From Hydractinia symbiolongicarpus (lineage: Eukaryota > Cnidaria > Hydrozoa > Anthoathecata > Hydractiniidae): a stretch of 64,000 bases of DNA. The stretch is from assembly GCF_029227915.1 (NCBI RefSeq), contig NC_079887.1, forward strand, positions 18,349,650 to 18,413,649. The letters are read 5' to 3'. Position 1 is the stretch's first letter; each line of letters opens with the position of its first letter. The notes below the pieces were generated by a model. The model worked only from the letters and a program-made list of their open reading frames with translations, did not search any database and had not been told where the DNA came from. The position numbers and the translations under genes were made by a program. This document shows positions 1 to 12,015 of this stretch, piece after piece.

Positions 1-363
1 CTCTAAATAATTCTTTCTCGATTTGTTTGTTGGCCATGCTTAACAGAATTGGTTAGTGATTGATAACAAACCACGAGCGATTATTAGCGAGGTAAAAAAG
101 GAAAGGGAAAAAATGTGCTGTCTTGTTGGTAAAGAAGACTAAGTCACGTGATTTTATGTAATATAATTGGTAGGTGAAAGGCACCTGTAATTGCCGCCCG
201 GGAAGAAAACGAGCCTTCATTACCCCTGCCGAAAGACCCTCTGTAGAGAGGAAATTTTTGAAAACTCAATTAAATACTCACGAATGACATAATTTTGTTT
301 TACGTTTTATTTTATGTAATTTGTACTTATTATTTTTTATTTTTTTTTATTTTTTTAATTAAG
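1..363. other. AT-rich stretch, no gene seen
   Basis: I see no coding region or RNA gene here. Runs of T and A near 325-360 lie just past the stop codon of the minus-strand gene that follows, so part of this is probably its 3' untranslated region. Confidence 0.4.
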
Positions 364-1134
364 TTAAAATACATTTTCGGCATCATGGAAAACCCATGTT
401 AACTCATTTTCAGGAACTACATGCCCTTCCATATATCCTGTGTATACCCCGTCAGGCTCTGGATAAGCATCACAAATTTTTTTCACTGCACATGACGGGA
501 TGACCCTTAGCACAGATTTGCCAAGTCTGTTGTGAACCCACCACGTGAACTGTCGGTAAGCAGCATAGCAATATGTTCTAAAAGAAAAATGTTAACCTGA
601 AATATCAAACTTATGTTCTTATAACCCATATTTCTATAAACAGCGTGTTTTGACTGGAACAACATCTACTTACTTATTGGGAACGTCATTTCTTGGAGGA
701 AGATATGTCGATTCTCTATCATACATTCCAACCAAAGCAGTCCAGAGATTTCCTTTCCTTAAAACAATCGGGTCGAAATCTTCGTGATTGACTATACAGT
801 TTATTTCTAAAGAATATATTTTTAATAACTTAATAATCAGCATATAATGTTTCGTATATCCTGCTAAAAAGTACACACCTTGTAGGTTATATATATGTCT
901 TGATTCCAGTTTGTGACAGCAAAAACATTCATTTTCAGTGCTCATTTGAGGGCAATTGTTGCATTTACACCGCGACGTAGCGTGAAGGCTAATCCTTAAT
1001 TCTGCTATTTCCCCATCGTTATCACTGTCATATGTCACCCACGATGACTCCGATAAATCCCCCCTACGTGTAGGTTTAAACTGGAAGCCAAGTACAAAGT
1101 TAGAACATTTTGATTCCGACTCATCCGAAGATTA
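364..1134 (-). CDS. P2X7-like C-terminal domain protein, three exons
   Basis: Read on the minus strand, three exons join in frame with GT/AG borders: about 1134-879, 806-674 and 577-364. The first carries an acidic Ser-rich N-terminus and a cysteine cluster ([10 protein letters not shown], then ECFCCHK). The second has a C-x-V-x-H-E-D-F segment. The third has [16 protein letters not shown] followed by an IPSC motif. This order matches the cytosolic cysteine-rich domain at the C-terminus of P2X7 receptors, which many cnidarian genomes encode as stand-alone proteins. No channel part is seen. The ATG at 1137-1135 is followed at once by TAA, so the true start is unresolved: it may lie in an upstream exon or be lost. 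Function beyond the domain is unknown. Confidence 0.7.
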
Positions 1135-1137
1135 CAT

Positions 1138-1596
1138 TACTTAACAAACGTGTTGCTTTTAAAAGAAAACAAATAATTCTGCATTAAGCAAACAACAAAA
1201 TTTTTTTCTAGTGCTAATGAATCTTCTATATCTCATAAATATTTAATACTTCGAAACATATCAACAAGGCATTCTAAACACGATTTAGTCAGTAGAATAT
1301 ATCACCGTAAGGCATCCTATAATTCTTTGGTCCTTGTGACGTCAATTATGCAGCCATTATGAATTTCAAAGTTCGAGAAGAAGCGTGAGCATGATAAAGC
1401 CGCATGAAGTGAGGTAGCTCAAAATTTGAAAGTTTATTTACAATTATTTGCTGTACTAAACTTTTCTGTAAAAAACGAATGTTCTTTTCTTAAATACTTA
1501 TATGAATAGAACTTAATTAGGTAGCATCATTAAAACGTCGGAGGGAACCTTTAACAATAGATCAAACTATGGCATGTAATGATTAATAGACATATT
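1138..1596. other. intergenic, nothing recognised
   Basis: AT-rich sequence upstream of the P2X7-like gene. I see no ORF with family resemblance and no repeat structure. Confidence 0.35.
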
Positions 1597-2011
1597 AATT
1601 GCTGTAGTTCCCAATAAAAACACAAACTTGTAGTAGAAAATTTATTTCAATTTTGTAAGAATAAACTGAGGATAATTTGGCGGAATCGAGTGAGGATGCT
1701 AGGCTGAGGAGAAGATAGATAGATTGTCTCAAGCTCACGTGCGTGTTCCCAATAAATTCGCTCTTCTCCACTACATCCAAAGCTCTTCTCCTAGTAGTGT
1801 TCGCTCTTCTCCACTACATCCGGAGCTCTTCTCCTAGTAGTGTTTTCTGGCTTAACTAATCTCTCAATCACATCCGGAGCTTCTCTCCTGTGATTCCATT
1901 TCCTCTATCATATCTCACAAGAACCTACTCTTTATGAGCTCTAGCTTCTTTTGCATTTCACACCTGTTATTAACCTCTTGGTGCACCACCTCTGACTGTC
2001 AGCGCCGCATC
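1597..2011 (+). repeat. dispersed repeat, module D (copy 1)
   Basis: About 415 bp nearly identical to 22258-22666, with a few substitutions and one 8-bp difference near 1717. Inside it a short segment (CGCTCTTCTCCACTACATCC and following) occurs twice in tandem. It ends at CGCCGCATC, where the two copies diverge. The first 20 bases are an inverted match to the end of module C at 22210-22258. It is probably part of a non-autonomous element; I see no coding capacity. Confidence 0.7.
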
Positions 2012-2642
2012 CTGTAGTGAAATATTCGGCACCCCTGAATTATTCGGCACCCCCTTGGGTTTCTGCTGATGGTTTTTAGAGTTACATTTGTTTGGTTATT
2101 TGTACGGAATTAAATAATTCATAATGGTAGATAGAGCAGTCCATAATGGTAGATTGACAGTAAGAGTATGAGTATGAGTCTTTTCTCAGAGCATGGACTT
2201 AATTGTTAATGTAATGTTGGATCATCCTCATTCAACCGTTTTATCTTTCTGATTATAAAATAGATGACTCAAGTATTTTGATATTAATAAATAGATCACA
2301 GAAAGAATGATATTTTGATTTACTATACCTAGCTAGCTGCTCCCCACTTTTTTGGACACACAGGCCAGTCCTTTTGAATAAAAGCTGACGAAGTAAGTAA
2401 GTAAATCATCTATTTCGTAGCTTGCTCAAAACTATTTTATATATTGGTAAGGACAAAAAAATATTTCACAATTTAAATAGATAATATATATAATATATAC
2501 AGTGCAATAATATACATACCGCTATTTATAGCTAGCTAGCATGAAACCACAAGAAGCAGGGTTCGAAGAATGTGAGGCCCAACTACACAAAACTATGACC
2601 GGTGACAATTTAGGGACTTGATATGTAAAAAAGGTAGCTACA
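2012..2642. other. repeat scraps, no gene
   Basis: At about 2015-2060 there are two fragments of the TGAATTATTCGGCACCCC motif also found in the 19.5-21.3 kb satellite. The rest is AT-rich and shows nothing I recognise. Confidence 0.35.
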
Positions 2643-2764
2643 TCTATATTATAATACCCATATACATCTGTCTGTCTGTCACGCAAAATGGTAGCTTAGC
2701 TGCGCCAAGTAGCGAGACACATGCAATGCAGTATAAAAAGGACGGGCGAACCTGTAACGACTAG
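2643..2764 (+). mobile_element. short Helitron-like non-autonomous element (copy 1)
   Basis: It starts TCTATATTATAATACCC, runs through (TCTG)n and a CACGCAAAATGGTA segment, and ends TAACGACTAG followed by T. The same layout occurs at 19301-19438 and, reversed, at 63512-63682. A TC start and a CTRR end fit Helitrons. This copy has lost the hairpin that normally precedes the 3' end, so it looks decayed. Confidence 0.5.
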
Positions 2765-3477
2765 TAGCTAGATAAAAACAAAAAAACAAAAAGAAGCAGA
2801 AACAAATTAGCACACACAAATACACAACATAATCATACAACAAAACAGTAATACAAAACAGTAATACAAAACAAACAGTAATATGTACAGATGCTTACAA
2901 AACTACTTAATATAATACAGCAAGGTTTTAGCAATTGACATTAAACAGGGTGGAAATAAAACGTTTACAAATGCTGCCTAATAAATTTTTAGAACCATTT
3001 AAGATTTTTCAAAAAAGTGGAAAGATTTGTAAACAACTTTTTAAGCTCCTTCATATGAACTTCCTGCAAGGAGCATGCAGAATAATAAATATATATGCCA
3101 GATGATAAAATGATCTTTTTTTCATAAGTTAAGAATTATTAGACTTTTTGATAATTTGTTAATTTGTCATTCTAAATATATATAGCTCTACTGTCAGGAA
3201 TCCTGTAGTAATATTTTAGCAATTTTGAAGTGTAGTATCTCAATAAATGTATACCTATGATTGCTACAATTGTTCGTTTACGGGATGTATATGTAGTGTG
3301 TATATATTTAGTCATTTTCAGTTTAACATAAACATGTGATTTTTCGTCTACTATAGTGTCAAAAACTGCAATTTTAGGTGGTACAAAATTGTCTTCATGT
3401 TAAGTTAATGTGTTAGTTTTTTGAAGGTTATAATTATTTTTTCTTGACAATTTAAAATAAATTTTAAAAAATGATCA
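2765..3477. other. AT-rich spacer, no gene
   Basis: Contains an A-rich region near 2775-2890 with short repeated ACAAAACAGTAAT units. No ORF of interest. Confidence 0.35.
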
Positions 3478-3775
3478 TGTGCTTATAGTAAAGCTAAGGG
3501 GGCACGAGGGACATATCTAATTTGTACTGCAATGGAGCAAAAAATGTTGCATGGAGCAACATTTTTTTGCTCCACAACTTTTGGGACAAAATATATCTGA
3601 ATCTGTTTTGTACCTGTGCTCCGGGGACAAAATTTGATGAACATTTTGTTGCATAGCAAATGTTGCTCGTGTCACCACCTGCTTCAACATCCTGGGACAA
3701 AATTATTGTTATGACACATTTGTGCCTTGTGTCCCCATATCATGCAACAAATATTTTGCAAAATCATTTGAGGCA

Positions 3776-3803
3776 GTCAATTACACTATGTAGTGTAATT
3801 GAC
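3776..3803. repeat. perfect 13-bp-arm hairpin
   Basis: GTCAATTACACTA at 3776-3788 is followed by TG and its exact reverse complement at 3791-3803. It lies inside the Harbinger-like element and may be an internal inverted duplication. Confidence 0.8.
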
Positions 3804-3878
3804 CAATGAAAATGCAAGAAACATTGCTTTTCTTGAGTCGAACATTAGTGAAGAGAGAAAACAGGAGAAAAAGCAAAA

Positions 3879-3983
3879 ATGCTGGATGAAAAGACAAAGC
3901 TATCTGATGAGGAAAAGACAATTTTAATTGACTTTTATAAAACAAATTCTGCATTATGGGATAGTAAGGATATACTTTTGTAG
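3879..3983 (+). pseudogene. truncated MADF-domain start
   Basis: A 34-codon ORF whose second half (ILIDFYKTNSALWDSKD) resembles the first helix of a MADF (Myb/SANT-like) DNA-binding domain, where a hydrophobic stretch is followed by Leu/Trp-Asp. It stops with TAG before the rest of the domain. It is probably a remnant of the Myb-like second gene of a Harbinger element. The match is short, so confidence is limited. Confidence 0.4.
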
Positions 3984-4248
3984 TATACTACAAAAATAAT
4001 AATATCTGGTTAGTTACTTCAACAGCGCATACAGCTCCAATAACTTCGAATAAACTTTACACTTACTTCACATCTATACTTTGGGATGTAGGAACATTTA
4101 AATCAAAGTTTTTCATAAGACAATTCTGCAGCTAATCAGAAGTGACATCACAAAAAAACATTTCATGCGCATGCTATGGGACATGTTGCATAGCGTGGGA
4201 ATGAAAATATCCCTCGTGTCCCCTTACCTTAATGAGCTATAAGCACAT

Positions 4249-6538
4249 TTTCAAATGCATTCTAATTAAAAATTGATGTCATTGATGTAAGAATAAGTTA
4301 ATATTTGCTCTTTTTGTGTTAAACACCATCCAAATTGTTTTAAAGTAATGTATGATACTTGCTGAGAAAAACAATAGCTACATAGTAACTAGTGTAGATA
4401 TATAACTAGTTATTAAGCTGCATTTTGTTTTACATTGGGACTATTTAGCAAATTCAGGACTTTAGGATATTTGATCCATGTTATTTTCTTCTTTTTAGAT
4501 ACTGATTTTCTAGATTAAGAAAGCACACAAGTTTCAAAAGTGACCAAAAAGTTATGATGGTTTTGGTTTCGGCTCAGGTCATCATTACCTTCACAAAGTG
4601 CAGAAAAAAGGTGCAAATTGATCTCTTATTTTAATTGTTTAATTGTTTTAATAATTCATGAAATATAATAAATTTTGTTTCTACACAAAAGCATCGTTTC
4701 TCCTTTGTAATTGTTAATATGCACAGCATTTTCTTGTTTATACATTTTGTTTCCTTTTCGGAATGTGTGTTTTTACATTCGTTCTCTAGGAAACTGTATC
4801 ACTAACAAAAGCAGTAAACAAAGGGACTCCAACAGTGTGTGTTTCATGTACTTTTTGTTACAAAGAAATAAATTGAGCCACTTCTGTTGCAAAAAAAGCT
4901 GGGGGAGAAGGCATTTGCTATTTTTTGTTTTGAAATGTATGGAATCATCCATAAAGGATGTTTGAATCTTTGAGAGTAAGGTGTCTTGATTGTATTTTTA
5001 CTGATTTCGTTGTCGTCTTTGAAGGGAAGAGTATTGTACTTTATTTTGTTTGTTGGGTGTGGATGTTATTTCAGAAGCCCTGGTTACAAAGTTTTTCTCT
5101 AATTTAAGAAGCACGATTATCAGGAACAAATACCAAGAATATATTTCCATGTCAATAAATGCCCAGAATGTATTCAAGCTTCTTTCCAATGGGGAAAAAA
5201 CCTTGTAGCCATTTGAAATGAAAATAAAGTATACAATTTTCGAAGTACTCAAAGTTGCTATTTTTGACATATTTAGAAACAGCTGCTTTAGAATTTTATG
5301 CTCACAACAAGGTAAGCATTTGCACAAATCTTGCATTGATTTTCAGTCTTTTATTTTGCATTGTTTTCTCAGAGAATTATTTTTTAATTTCCATTGTTTC
5401 TCTAGAAAATAGTTTTAATCTTTTTTCAGAAAATTTTTCTTTAATTTGGCTCTTTCCTTCGAAACTTATTTTTTAATTTAGCTTTTTTTCCACAGAGGTT
5501 AAAATTGTCTCTTTTGCTGTTATAGAAAATGATTAAATCCATATTAACTAGAAATGCAAATGCTTTATTGATGATACATTATAATTGAGGCTAAACAAAT
5601 CTTTGGTAAAAAATAATGATAACTTATTTTGAATTTGAATGATTTATTAATAGTAGAAACAAATTCAGGTTGAATGGGGGCTGTTCCCTATCAACTGGAT
5701 TTTCCTCCATATCGGGCAACAGTCTTCGAATGTCAGATATAAAAGATTGCAGAAGTAACATATCACTGTGGCAGAAAAACTGCCAAAGACAATGGTCAAA
5801 AGCAAATGTCTCTGCAGATTTTTTAATTTTTTAAAATTAAAAAAATATATATTAGCGAAGTGAGCAGTGAGAAGTTTTTTGTCATTGTGGTGGGATCTAG
5901 GAGTATGAAAAATTTGAATATATAATCATAAAAAAAGCCTTATAACTGCTTATAATTTGGCATTTGCTGAAGCAAAATTTGAAGGCTGGGGCAAAATTTG
6001 AAGATGTTTTTGATTTGAAAAAATTTGATTTGTACTAACATTTTTACACTATATTAAATTAAAATTATGATAATAGAGAAAAGAAAAATTTAATGTAATG
6101 ACCTCATTATTTGCCAATAATGGGGTCATTATGATTTCACTTTCAAGTAAGTAACTTTGTGAAAAAAATCTGAAAAACATTAAAGACCAGACTGTAACTG
6201 AAAGCTAACTTCACAAATTGTGTAATCAAAAAGAAAAGGTTTATTTATCTTCTTTTTTTACATATATTACTATAGGTACAATGCAGGAGTAGACCATGAA
6301 AACCATTAAGTTTTTAGTAGCAAGCGAAACTTATCTTCACCAAGTAGCACCATAATTCTAAATTCAGAGGAATATGCAGTGTAAATTTGATGAAGGGTTG
6401 TGTAATTTAACAAGTGTGAGTAAAATTAGTTGCAGAATGACAAGCTATATTGTGTCAGTGCCTGAAGATTTTTTTATATTTAACAAAATTGCGGTATCAA
6501 AAATACCATGTTCAAGGCATGATCAGCGTTTTTTTCAG
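4249..6538. other. long AT-rich region without a recognised gene
   Basis: Several short open frames exist on both strands (around 4711-5476), but their translations are low-complexity, rich in Phe, Ser and Leu, and match no family I know. I see no repeats of note and treat it as non-coding. Confidence 0.4.
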
Positions 6539-6575
6539 GATTTTTTTACTACTGTTAAACAGTAGTAAAAAAATC
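6539..6575. repeat. perfect 18-bp-arm palindrome
   Basis: GATTTTTTTACTACTGTT at 6539-6556 is separated by one base from its exact reverse complement at 6558-6575. No matching inverted-repeat element surrounds it, so it could come from a local template-switch event. Confidence 0.8.
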
Positions 6576-7889
6576 ACTCTTGAAGTTGGGTTTTAACTCA
6601 ATCTTATAAAATAAAAAAATATTTGAGGTAAAAAAATGCTTATTTGATTCAATTTTAAAATTAAAAATTCTCTAAAAACAGAAAAGTAAAACATTCAGAT
6701 GAGAAAAAGGTTGAATGATGGATAAACACAAATAAAAACATCAACATGTGTACCAATGTACAGCTTTTTAAAAAGACCCTCCAACTTTGTCTACCATTGT
6801 CTTTATGCCATAAACGAACCTAACGGTGGTTGAAGAAACTTAAAGCTTCTCCGGGAGTAAATTTATTTTTAAAGAAAAGAGTTTAAGCACAAGGTATGTT
6901 ACAGAAGAATATTGGTTGTTCGTTACCGTAATAGTAGTAGTACAAATCCCTAATTTAGCTGCACAACTTGTTTTGATCACAACTTAAGTCATTCCAAAAA
7001 ATATGCTAGACTAGCTATGTCCATTTTTTGTTTTAAAAACACTGTTTTGCAGGATGTGTAATCAACAAACATTCAAAGAATTTTGTCTTACTTGTTTCCT
7101 GTTTAATTAGCTGTGAAATTTATGCATCAGCAATATAGCGCTTTTATCGATATTGGCAGAGAAAACAAATCAACTAAATGATAAATATTGCTTAGCATTG
7201 CTTATAGCTATGTAGCAAATCAAGTGGCCATACAGTGATCAATTTTTATTTAGCAATAAATTTATTGTTTTTTATCTAATTATCGCTAAATAGTTATCGT
7301 TAATTATTGCTTGCTATCAAATTCCCTGCAATTATCACATAGCTGCAGTCATCGCATTTTCCTTCTTTAAAGGTCCTTGTGCTAATCACAGATAAAATTG
7401 ATCTTCATTGTATATCAATGACAAAATCCAATTTTGATGGCAATTTTCCTCAAATAATTATTTTTATTCAAATTCACATGCAACTCACTTATTATTTCAA
7501 ATTAAGAAAAAATTCAGGTTAACAGACGAGAAAATATTTATATATAATGGTTTTTGTAAAATATATTTTCGTACAAATATTCTATCCACTTTACTCAGAT
7601 ATAGGGCAATAATGATAATAACAAAAAAATTATTTTTTAGAAACACTATCTACAGAGTCGATGTATGACGGTTGCAGTTTTTATCCATATTTGCACAATT
7701 TAAACTTGTCAAAGTTCATTTGCCATAGTTCACAGCAGACTTTGGACTAAAGATATTAAGTAATTTAGTTAGATCTACACTCTTAGAATGTGCTAATTGT
7801 TGCTGAATCAGCATGTCCATGTATTTAGATGTAATGATGGATTAGTGTGAGTAATCCTTTTTAAATTCTGCTTTCCTAAACTATCATCA
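6576..7889. other. AT-rich spacer, no gene
   Basis: Nothing recognised on either strand. Confidence 0.35.
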
Positions 7890-8330
7890 TCATCATTCTT
7901 GGCTTAATGTCGGTTTTCTCTGCTGGCGTTAGATCTCATTTCTCTTCATCAAGTCTCTCCTTATTACCTCCTGTCCAGCCTTTCTTGGTCTACCTATGGG
8001 CTTTGTTCCAAGAACTAATAAATTTCCAAACTTTCTTACCCAATTATCCTACTCCATTCTTTCCTAATGCCCCATCCAACTCGATCCTCTTATTTGGATA
8101 ATATCTTTAATGCTATGCATACCTAGCCTTTTTCTTGGCTCATCTGAACTCTTTCTGTCTCTAAAACTGGCGTTACACATCCATGCAACTAATTTCATAT
8201 CATTCCTTTCTAAACAATCAAGACCTTGCTGGCTTACCGCCCATGTCGAACTACTGTACAACATGTACTATGCTTCCATCTTTAAAAGTATCAATTTTGT
8301 GCCCTTCTCTGCAGCCTACCAGTAATGTAG
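7890..8330 (-). pseudogene. LINE reverse transcriptase C-terminal relic
   Basis: On the minus strand the translation has the pattern of the region downstream of a non-LTR RT: a LLYSSSTWA-like block, LERNDMKLVAWM, the FRDRKSSDEPRKRLGM block and SSWMGH. After a frameshift, near 8060-7910, it continues with WVRKFGNLLVLGTK and GRPRKAGQEV. These correspond to the usual Y-G-x-E-x-W, W-x-D-R-x-x-x-x-E, R-W-x-G-H and K-x-x-G-R-P-x-x-x-W blocks. No RT palm is left. It is a dead 3' fragment. Confidence 0.6.
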
Positions 8331-9759
8331 AATTTGCAAGTTGATGTGTTTACCAAATTTGTAAGCTACAGAAGGTAAAAAAACTTGCTATGATTTTGAA
8401 AAGAATACCTTTAGAACTATAATAAAAACACAAAATGTATTACTCCTTTCCTCATGTTGAGTTTAAATTTCAAAAATTTAGCAGCTTCACAATTTTTCGA
8501 TAGAATACTACAAAACCCATGATGGTTTTTGATTTGTGGAGGTTATTTTCTGTTTGGTTCAAATTTGTTCAGGGTGACCTAAAATTTATATTTCCCAGTG
8601 TCCTTCCGGAATATAATTTAATTGCCTATTCCATGTAGTTTAAAACTGTTTCTGTTGTTTTAAAGCCATGAAAGCTATTGGTTCGAATCCAATCCATCTT
8701 TACAAGGTGGTAGTTCAAGTGGAAGAACAACATGGTGTGCAAAATTAAAACTGTTCAATGCTGAACTACAACTTACAATATTGTAAATCAATCCTAAATT
8801 AATTGCAAAGAAAATGGGTTGGGTTAAAAGTTAGATCCAGCGACGGGAAAGTAAAATAAAGAGAGACCCTAAATTTGATGTACATAGAATTTTTTTTCAC
8901 ATTTTTTCTCCTGGTTTGTGGCAGTAACTCTCAGGGTTTAGTTAAAAAATAATTTTTTGAGGAAATTAAAAATATAACACCATTTGTACGTAGAACCTTG
9001 GTAAAACTAATACTTTTTTGTTCCTGTTAGGAAGTTATCCTCTCAAAAGACATTTAATTAAAAAAATCATATTGTTTTGCGCTTTTGCAATCCTTTCACA
9101 GCTTTCCTCATTGTGTAGCAGCAGGGACATTGCTTGACAAGTCAAGAAAAAGGCATTTACATGCTAAAATTTGAAATAGCTGTTACTCTAAACGAAAATT
9201 TGCAGTAAAATAGTAAGAGAGAAGTGAATATAATGTCTGCTGATGTCCGAATTTTTCGCTTTATAGGATGTCTGTTTTAGAGAGGTCTCTTACCATGCTA
9301 TTGTGTTTCTATGAAGCTGCGCTCTCTGTATTTAAACGATGGACGAAATTAGAACAATAGAAGAAGCAATGCAATAACTATTTTGAAAAAAGTCTAATAA
9401 CGTAACAAAATCTTTCTAATAGTATGTACATAAAAATAACCTCTCCCAGGGTCTTAAAGCGGTACTTCTCATACTATTGAGAATAAACAAGACAGAACAG
9501 AACTACACATCTTTCAAGATTACTTCAATTTAGAGTTTTGGAACGTTGGCAAATCTTCGATCCTAAATGTTCCGCATAAAGGTGAAGTGTTTTTGACTTC
9601 TGTAGTAAAAAACACTTTCTTCTAAATTCAATATATGCTACTGATTTTATCCGAATTGAAAACATATCTTGGCTTAGGGAATGTGTGTTGAACACCTCAG
9701 TTAAAAAAGAACAATCTCTTGGGTGATAGGTTACTGGTATGGAAATGACACTGGTGCAA
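8331..9759. other. AT-rich spacer, no gene
   Basis: A B-box-like GGTTCGAATCC occurs at about 8678 but no tRNA fold surrounds it. Nothing else recognised. Confidence 0.35.
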
Positions 9760-10363
9760 GTGAGCCTTCTGCTACCATTACTTCCCCGAAACTGACCATG
9801 CTGCCAACAGCAGCTGAGGTTTTAGTATTAGAGGATGGCTGGATCCCTCATTGATACTTGTAAAAGAACTGAATACCGTGACTGACTTTGCCATGCGGAT
9901 GTTATTATCAAAATTCGAGATGTTCTCTTTTGACTTTGGCTAGAAGTTTGCTGAAACAAAGTGGGGGAACAGCATACCCAAAAATATTCTTCCACTTCTG
10001 AATCATTTATGTCCGTTTGCGTCCTGATGATTTAAATTTGGTTAGACTCAGTATTTGTTGCCTTTGCAGATAGCGATGTTGTAATCACGCCGATAAAATA
10101 GCTTGTATTGTGAAAACTAATTTTAGAATAGTTGTCTCTGATGACGGAAGTAGAAGGACACTTTTTTCTTCTGGAAGAGTCAATGTCATGTCCACAGAAT
10201 CTATCACTAACCCTAGAAACTTTTTCTGTTGGGTTGGTTGCAATTGAGATTTCTTTTGGTTTATCACAAACCCCAGATTTTGTAAAACATAAATCAATGT
10301 GTTTCTGGTCATTACTAACTCGTCCCATGTTTTCCCTATTAACAACATGTTGTCCAAGAACAC
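9760..10363 (-). pseudogene. DIRS-like reverse transcriptase/RNase H relic
   Basis: Minus-strand translation from 10363 begins FLDNMLLIGKTWDEL, the RT catalytic box with the second Asp changed to Asn. It continues through LGFVINQKKSQL, FLGLVIDSVDMTLTLPEEK, as in the RT of DIRS-type retrotransposons with tyrosine recombinase. After frame changes, a block around 9930-9830 reads ITSAWQSQSRYSVLLQVSM, matching the conserved end of the DIRS RNase H region. No tyrosine recombinase or terminal repeat is seen. The altered active site and frameshifts mean it is inactive. Confidence 0.6.
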
Positions 10364-11022
10364 TATTACTCTTAAATTTATCGTTCCTAGTACAGATATC
10401 GAAATTTTGTGAAAATTAGTGAGCCTGACCTATTTAGAGGCAACTTTACCCGATAAGATTGCTGCAGAAAGGTATTTGTACCCTCTCACAATTGATAACA
10501 TGTTTTGATCCTTGGTCAGATGTTCCCAGTTGTATAGAAAATATTTTATTCTGCCAGCCAGGGGCGCAGGAGTATCACTTACCTGCTGTGTGGACTTTCT
10601 TCGCACCAAATAAGCTGATTAATTAATTAATCGTTCAATTTCCACGTGCTTTGTGAAGGGAAATTTTGTGATTTCCAAATCCGTTCATCATTTTTCGCAC
10701 CTCTGGACAACAAACAAGCAAAAATATTTTGATCTTTTAACCAATTCTGATCTTAGCTGCTAGACTAAATAATTATATTTTAAAAATATGTAGCTTGTAT
10801 CGTTAGGGCTATGTGAAATGTGTAATTTCTTTTTTGAATATAAAAAGGGGTTGAATAAGTTCCAATCGTTAGCATTTTTTTTTGTTTCTGCCCCCAAAAC
10901 ATAACAAAAGATAGCCTACTCAACTAAACTCTATTTGAGGATGTTAAAACGAGTTTTTCTTGTAAGTACTTCTGGATGAATTCATTAGGATCAGCTCGTG
11001 TGCTTTGCAAGTGTATAGTTTA
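10364..11022. other. decayed spacer, no gene
   Basis: Lies between two minus-strand retroelement relics and may hold unrecognisable remains of them. I can support no specific feature. Confidence 0.3.
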
Positions 11023-11460
11023 TCAGTCTCGTGTAACATTTACGTGGATCTTAGATGCGCTCTCCACCATCTCTTCGATGGTCGTTATGAAGTATTCAAA
11101 TTCCAGAACGTTGCCATCGAAATAATCCGGATGTACTTCTAATGCTCCTTGTTGTAAAAAAAGGTTCTGCAAGGCTTCTTCATTAGTGTTGCTTCGCACT
11201 CCATTCGTTAAATCGTTTTTTATAAGACGGAACTTTATTTCTCGATCATTTGATTGAGCTAAATTTTGTGCTTGATCGGACGAGCGAACATTGACGTCTG
11301 GAATTATAGATTTATGCATTGTTCGTTGTGTATCATCTTCTTGAGCCAACCCAAAACCAGTACTTCTGAAGAGATAAAGGTTTTGGTCGTTTTTGTATTG
11401 TGTTCGTAAATAAATTTGTCTGACCAACAACATACTAACAACAAATCTTGGAAGTTGCAA
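11023..11460 (-). pseudogene. gag-like relic (BEL/Pao type?)
   Basis: The minus-strand frame ends with VHPDYFDGNVLEFEYFITTIEEMVES, similar to the F-D-G-x-x-L-x-[FY]-x-x-F pattern of the DUF1759 gag-like segment in BEL/Pao retrotransposons. Upstream the frame is broken: an overlapping frame at 11519-11304 carries the probable continuation. No protease or RT of this type is nearby. The family call is tentative. Confidence 0.35.
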
Positions 11461-11756
11461 TCACTTCTCTCGAAATCGTACATGTGTTGTAACATATTAT
11501 CGATGTTGCGTTCGTTCAACTTGATCTACGACAAAAAACTGATGACAACTCGAATCAACGTCAAGTTATTTTACGCTAATTTTGTTTAAGCTGCATCATC
11601 TTAAAACGAACTCCTCTGGTCCCAATGCGCTAGGATAAACTGCTCCTATCAGAAAATCTATGCGGATTTCTACGCTCGCCTGAGCCAGAGTTTCATCGTT
11701 TGACACTGGCATAGTTTGACACTCCGAATGACCATTTTTGAAGCATTTGACCGTTA

Positions 11757-11797
11757 GACAAACAAACAAACAAACAAACAAACAAACAAACAAACAA
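11757..11797. repeat. (ACAA)n microsatellite
   Basis: About ten tandem copies of ACAA/AAAC. Confidence 0.9.
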
Positions 11798-11843
11798 GTA
11801 TCTTCGCCATTGAGAGTTTTAAAATGATTTTGCTTGCACCAAT

Positions 11844-11897
11844 AAAGGGGTGCCATATAATTCAGATACGAAGACCTGAATTATATGGCACCCCTTT
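11844..11897. repeat. perfect 22-bp hairpin of the GGGGTGCCATATAATTCAG family
   Basis: The arms 11844-11865 and 11876-11897 are exact reverse complements around a 10-base loop (ATACGAAGAC). The same hairpin, with a degenerate second arm (TTTGG for TATGG), sits in every unit of the satellite at 19.5-21.3 kb, about 8 kb away. This may be a dispersed or founder copy. A partial arm recurs at about 11953-11965. Confidence 0.85.
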
Positions 11898-12015
11898 CGG
11901 TGTTGAGGGGTTATGTGTCTGTTAGGAGGTGTCGGTCAACGCCCTATGTGTAGCCATATAATTCAGTACCGTATTATTCGTCTATTCGCATTATATTTCA
12001 ACATGTTGTATTCGG

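Larger units (their letters stand above)
3478..4248. mobile_element. PIF/Harbinger-like non-autonomous DNA element
   Basis: The two ends are imperfect inverted repeats: TGTGCTTATAG then AAGGGGGCACGAGGG on the left, and the complement of these, with an insertion, on the right (4211-4248). The left half is full of short self-complementary stretches built on TGGAGCAA and GCAACA. The interior holds the start of a MADF-like ORF at 3879. MADF/Myb-like accessory proteins are typical of PIF/Harbinger elements, which is the main reason for the call. No transposase is present. Confidence 0.5.

Noticed and set aside
4711-5476. Cluster of short open frames on both strands
   Set aside because: Low-complexity, overlapping on opposite strands, no motif or splice pattern that would support a gene.
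8640-8720. Possible tRNA gene around GGTTCGAATCC
   Set aside because: Only the B-box and a short T-arm-like pairing are present. I could not form acceptor, D or anticodon stems.
10132-10419. Plus-strand open frame of 95 codons
   Set aside because: Complementary shadow of the DIRS-like RT relic on the minus strand.
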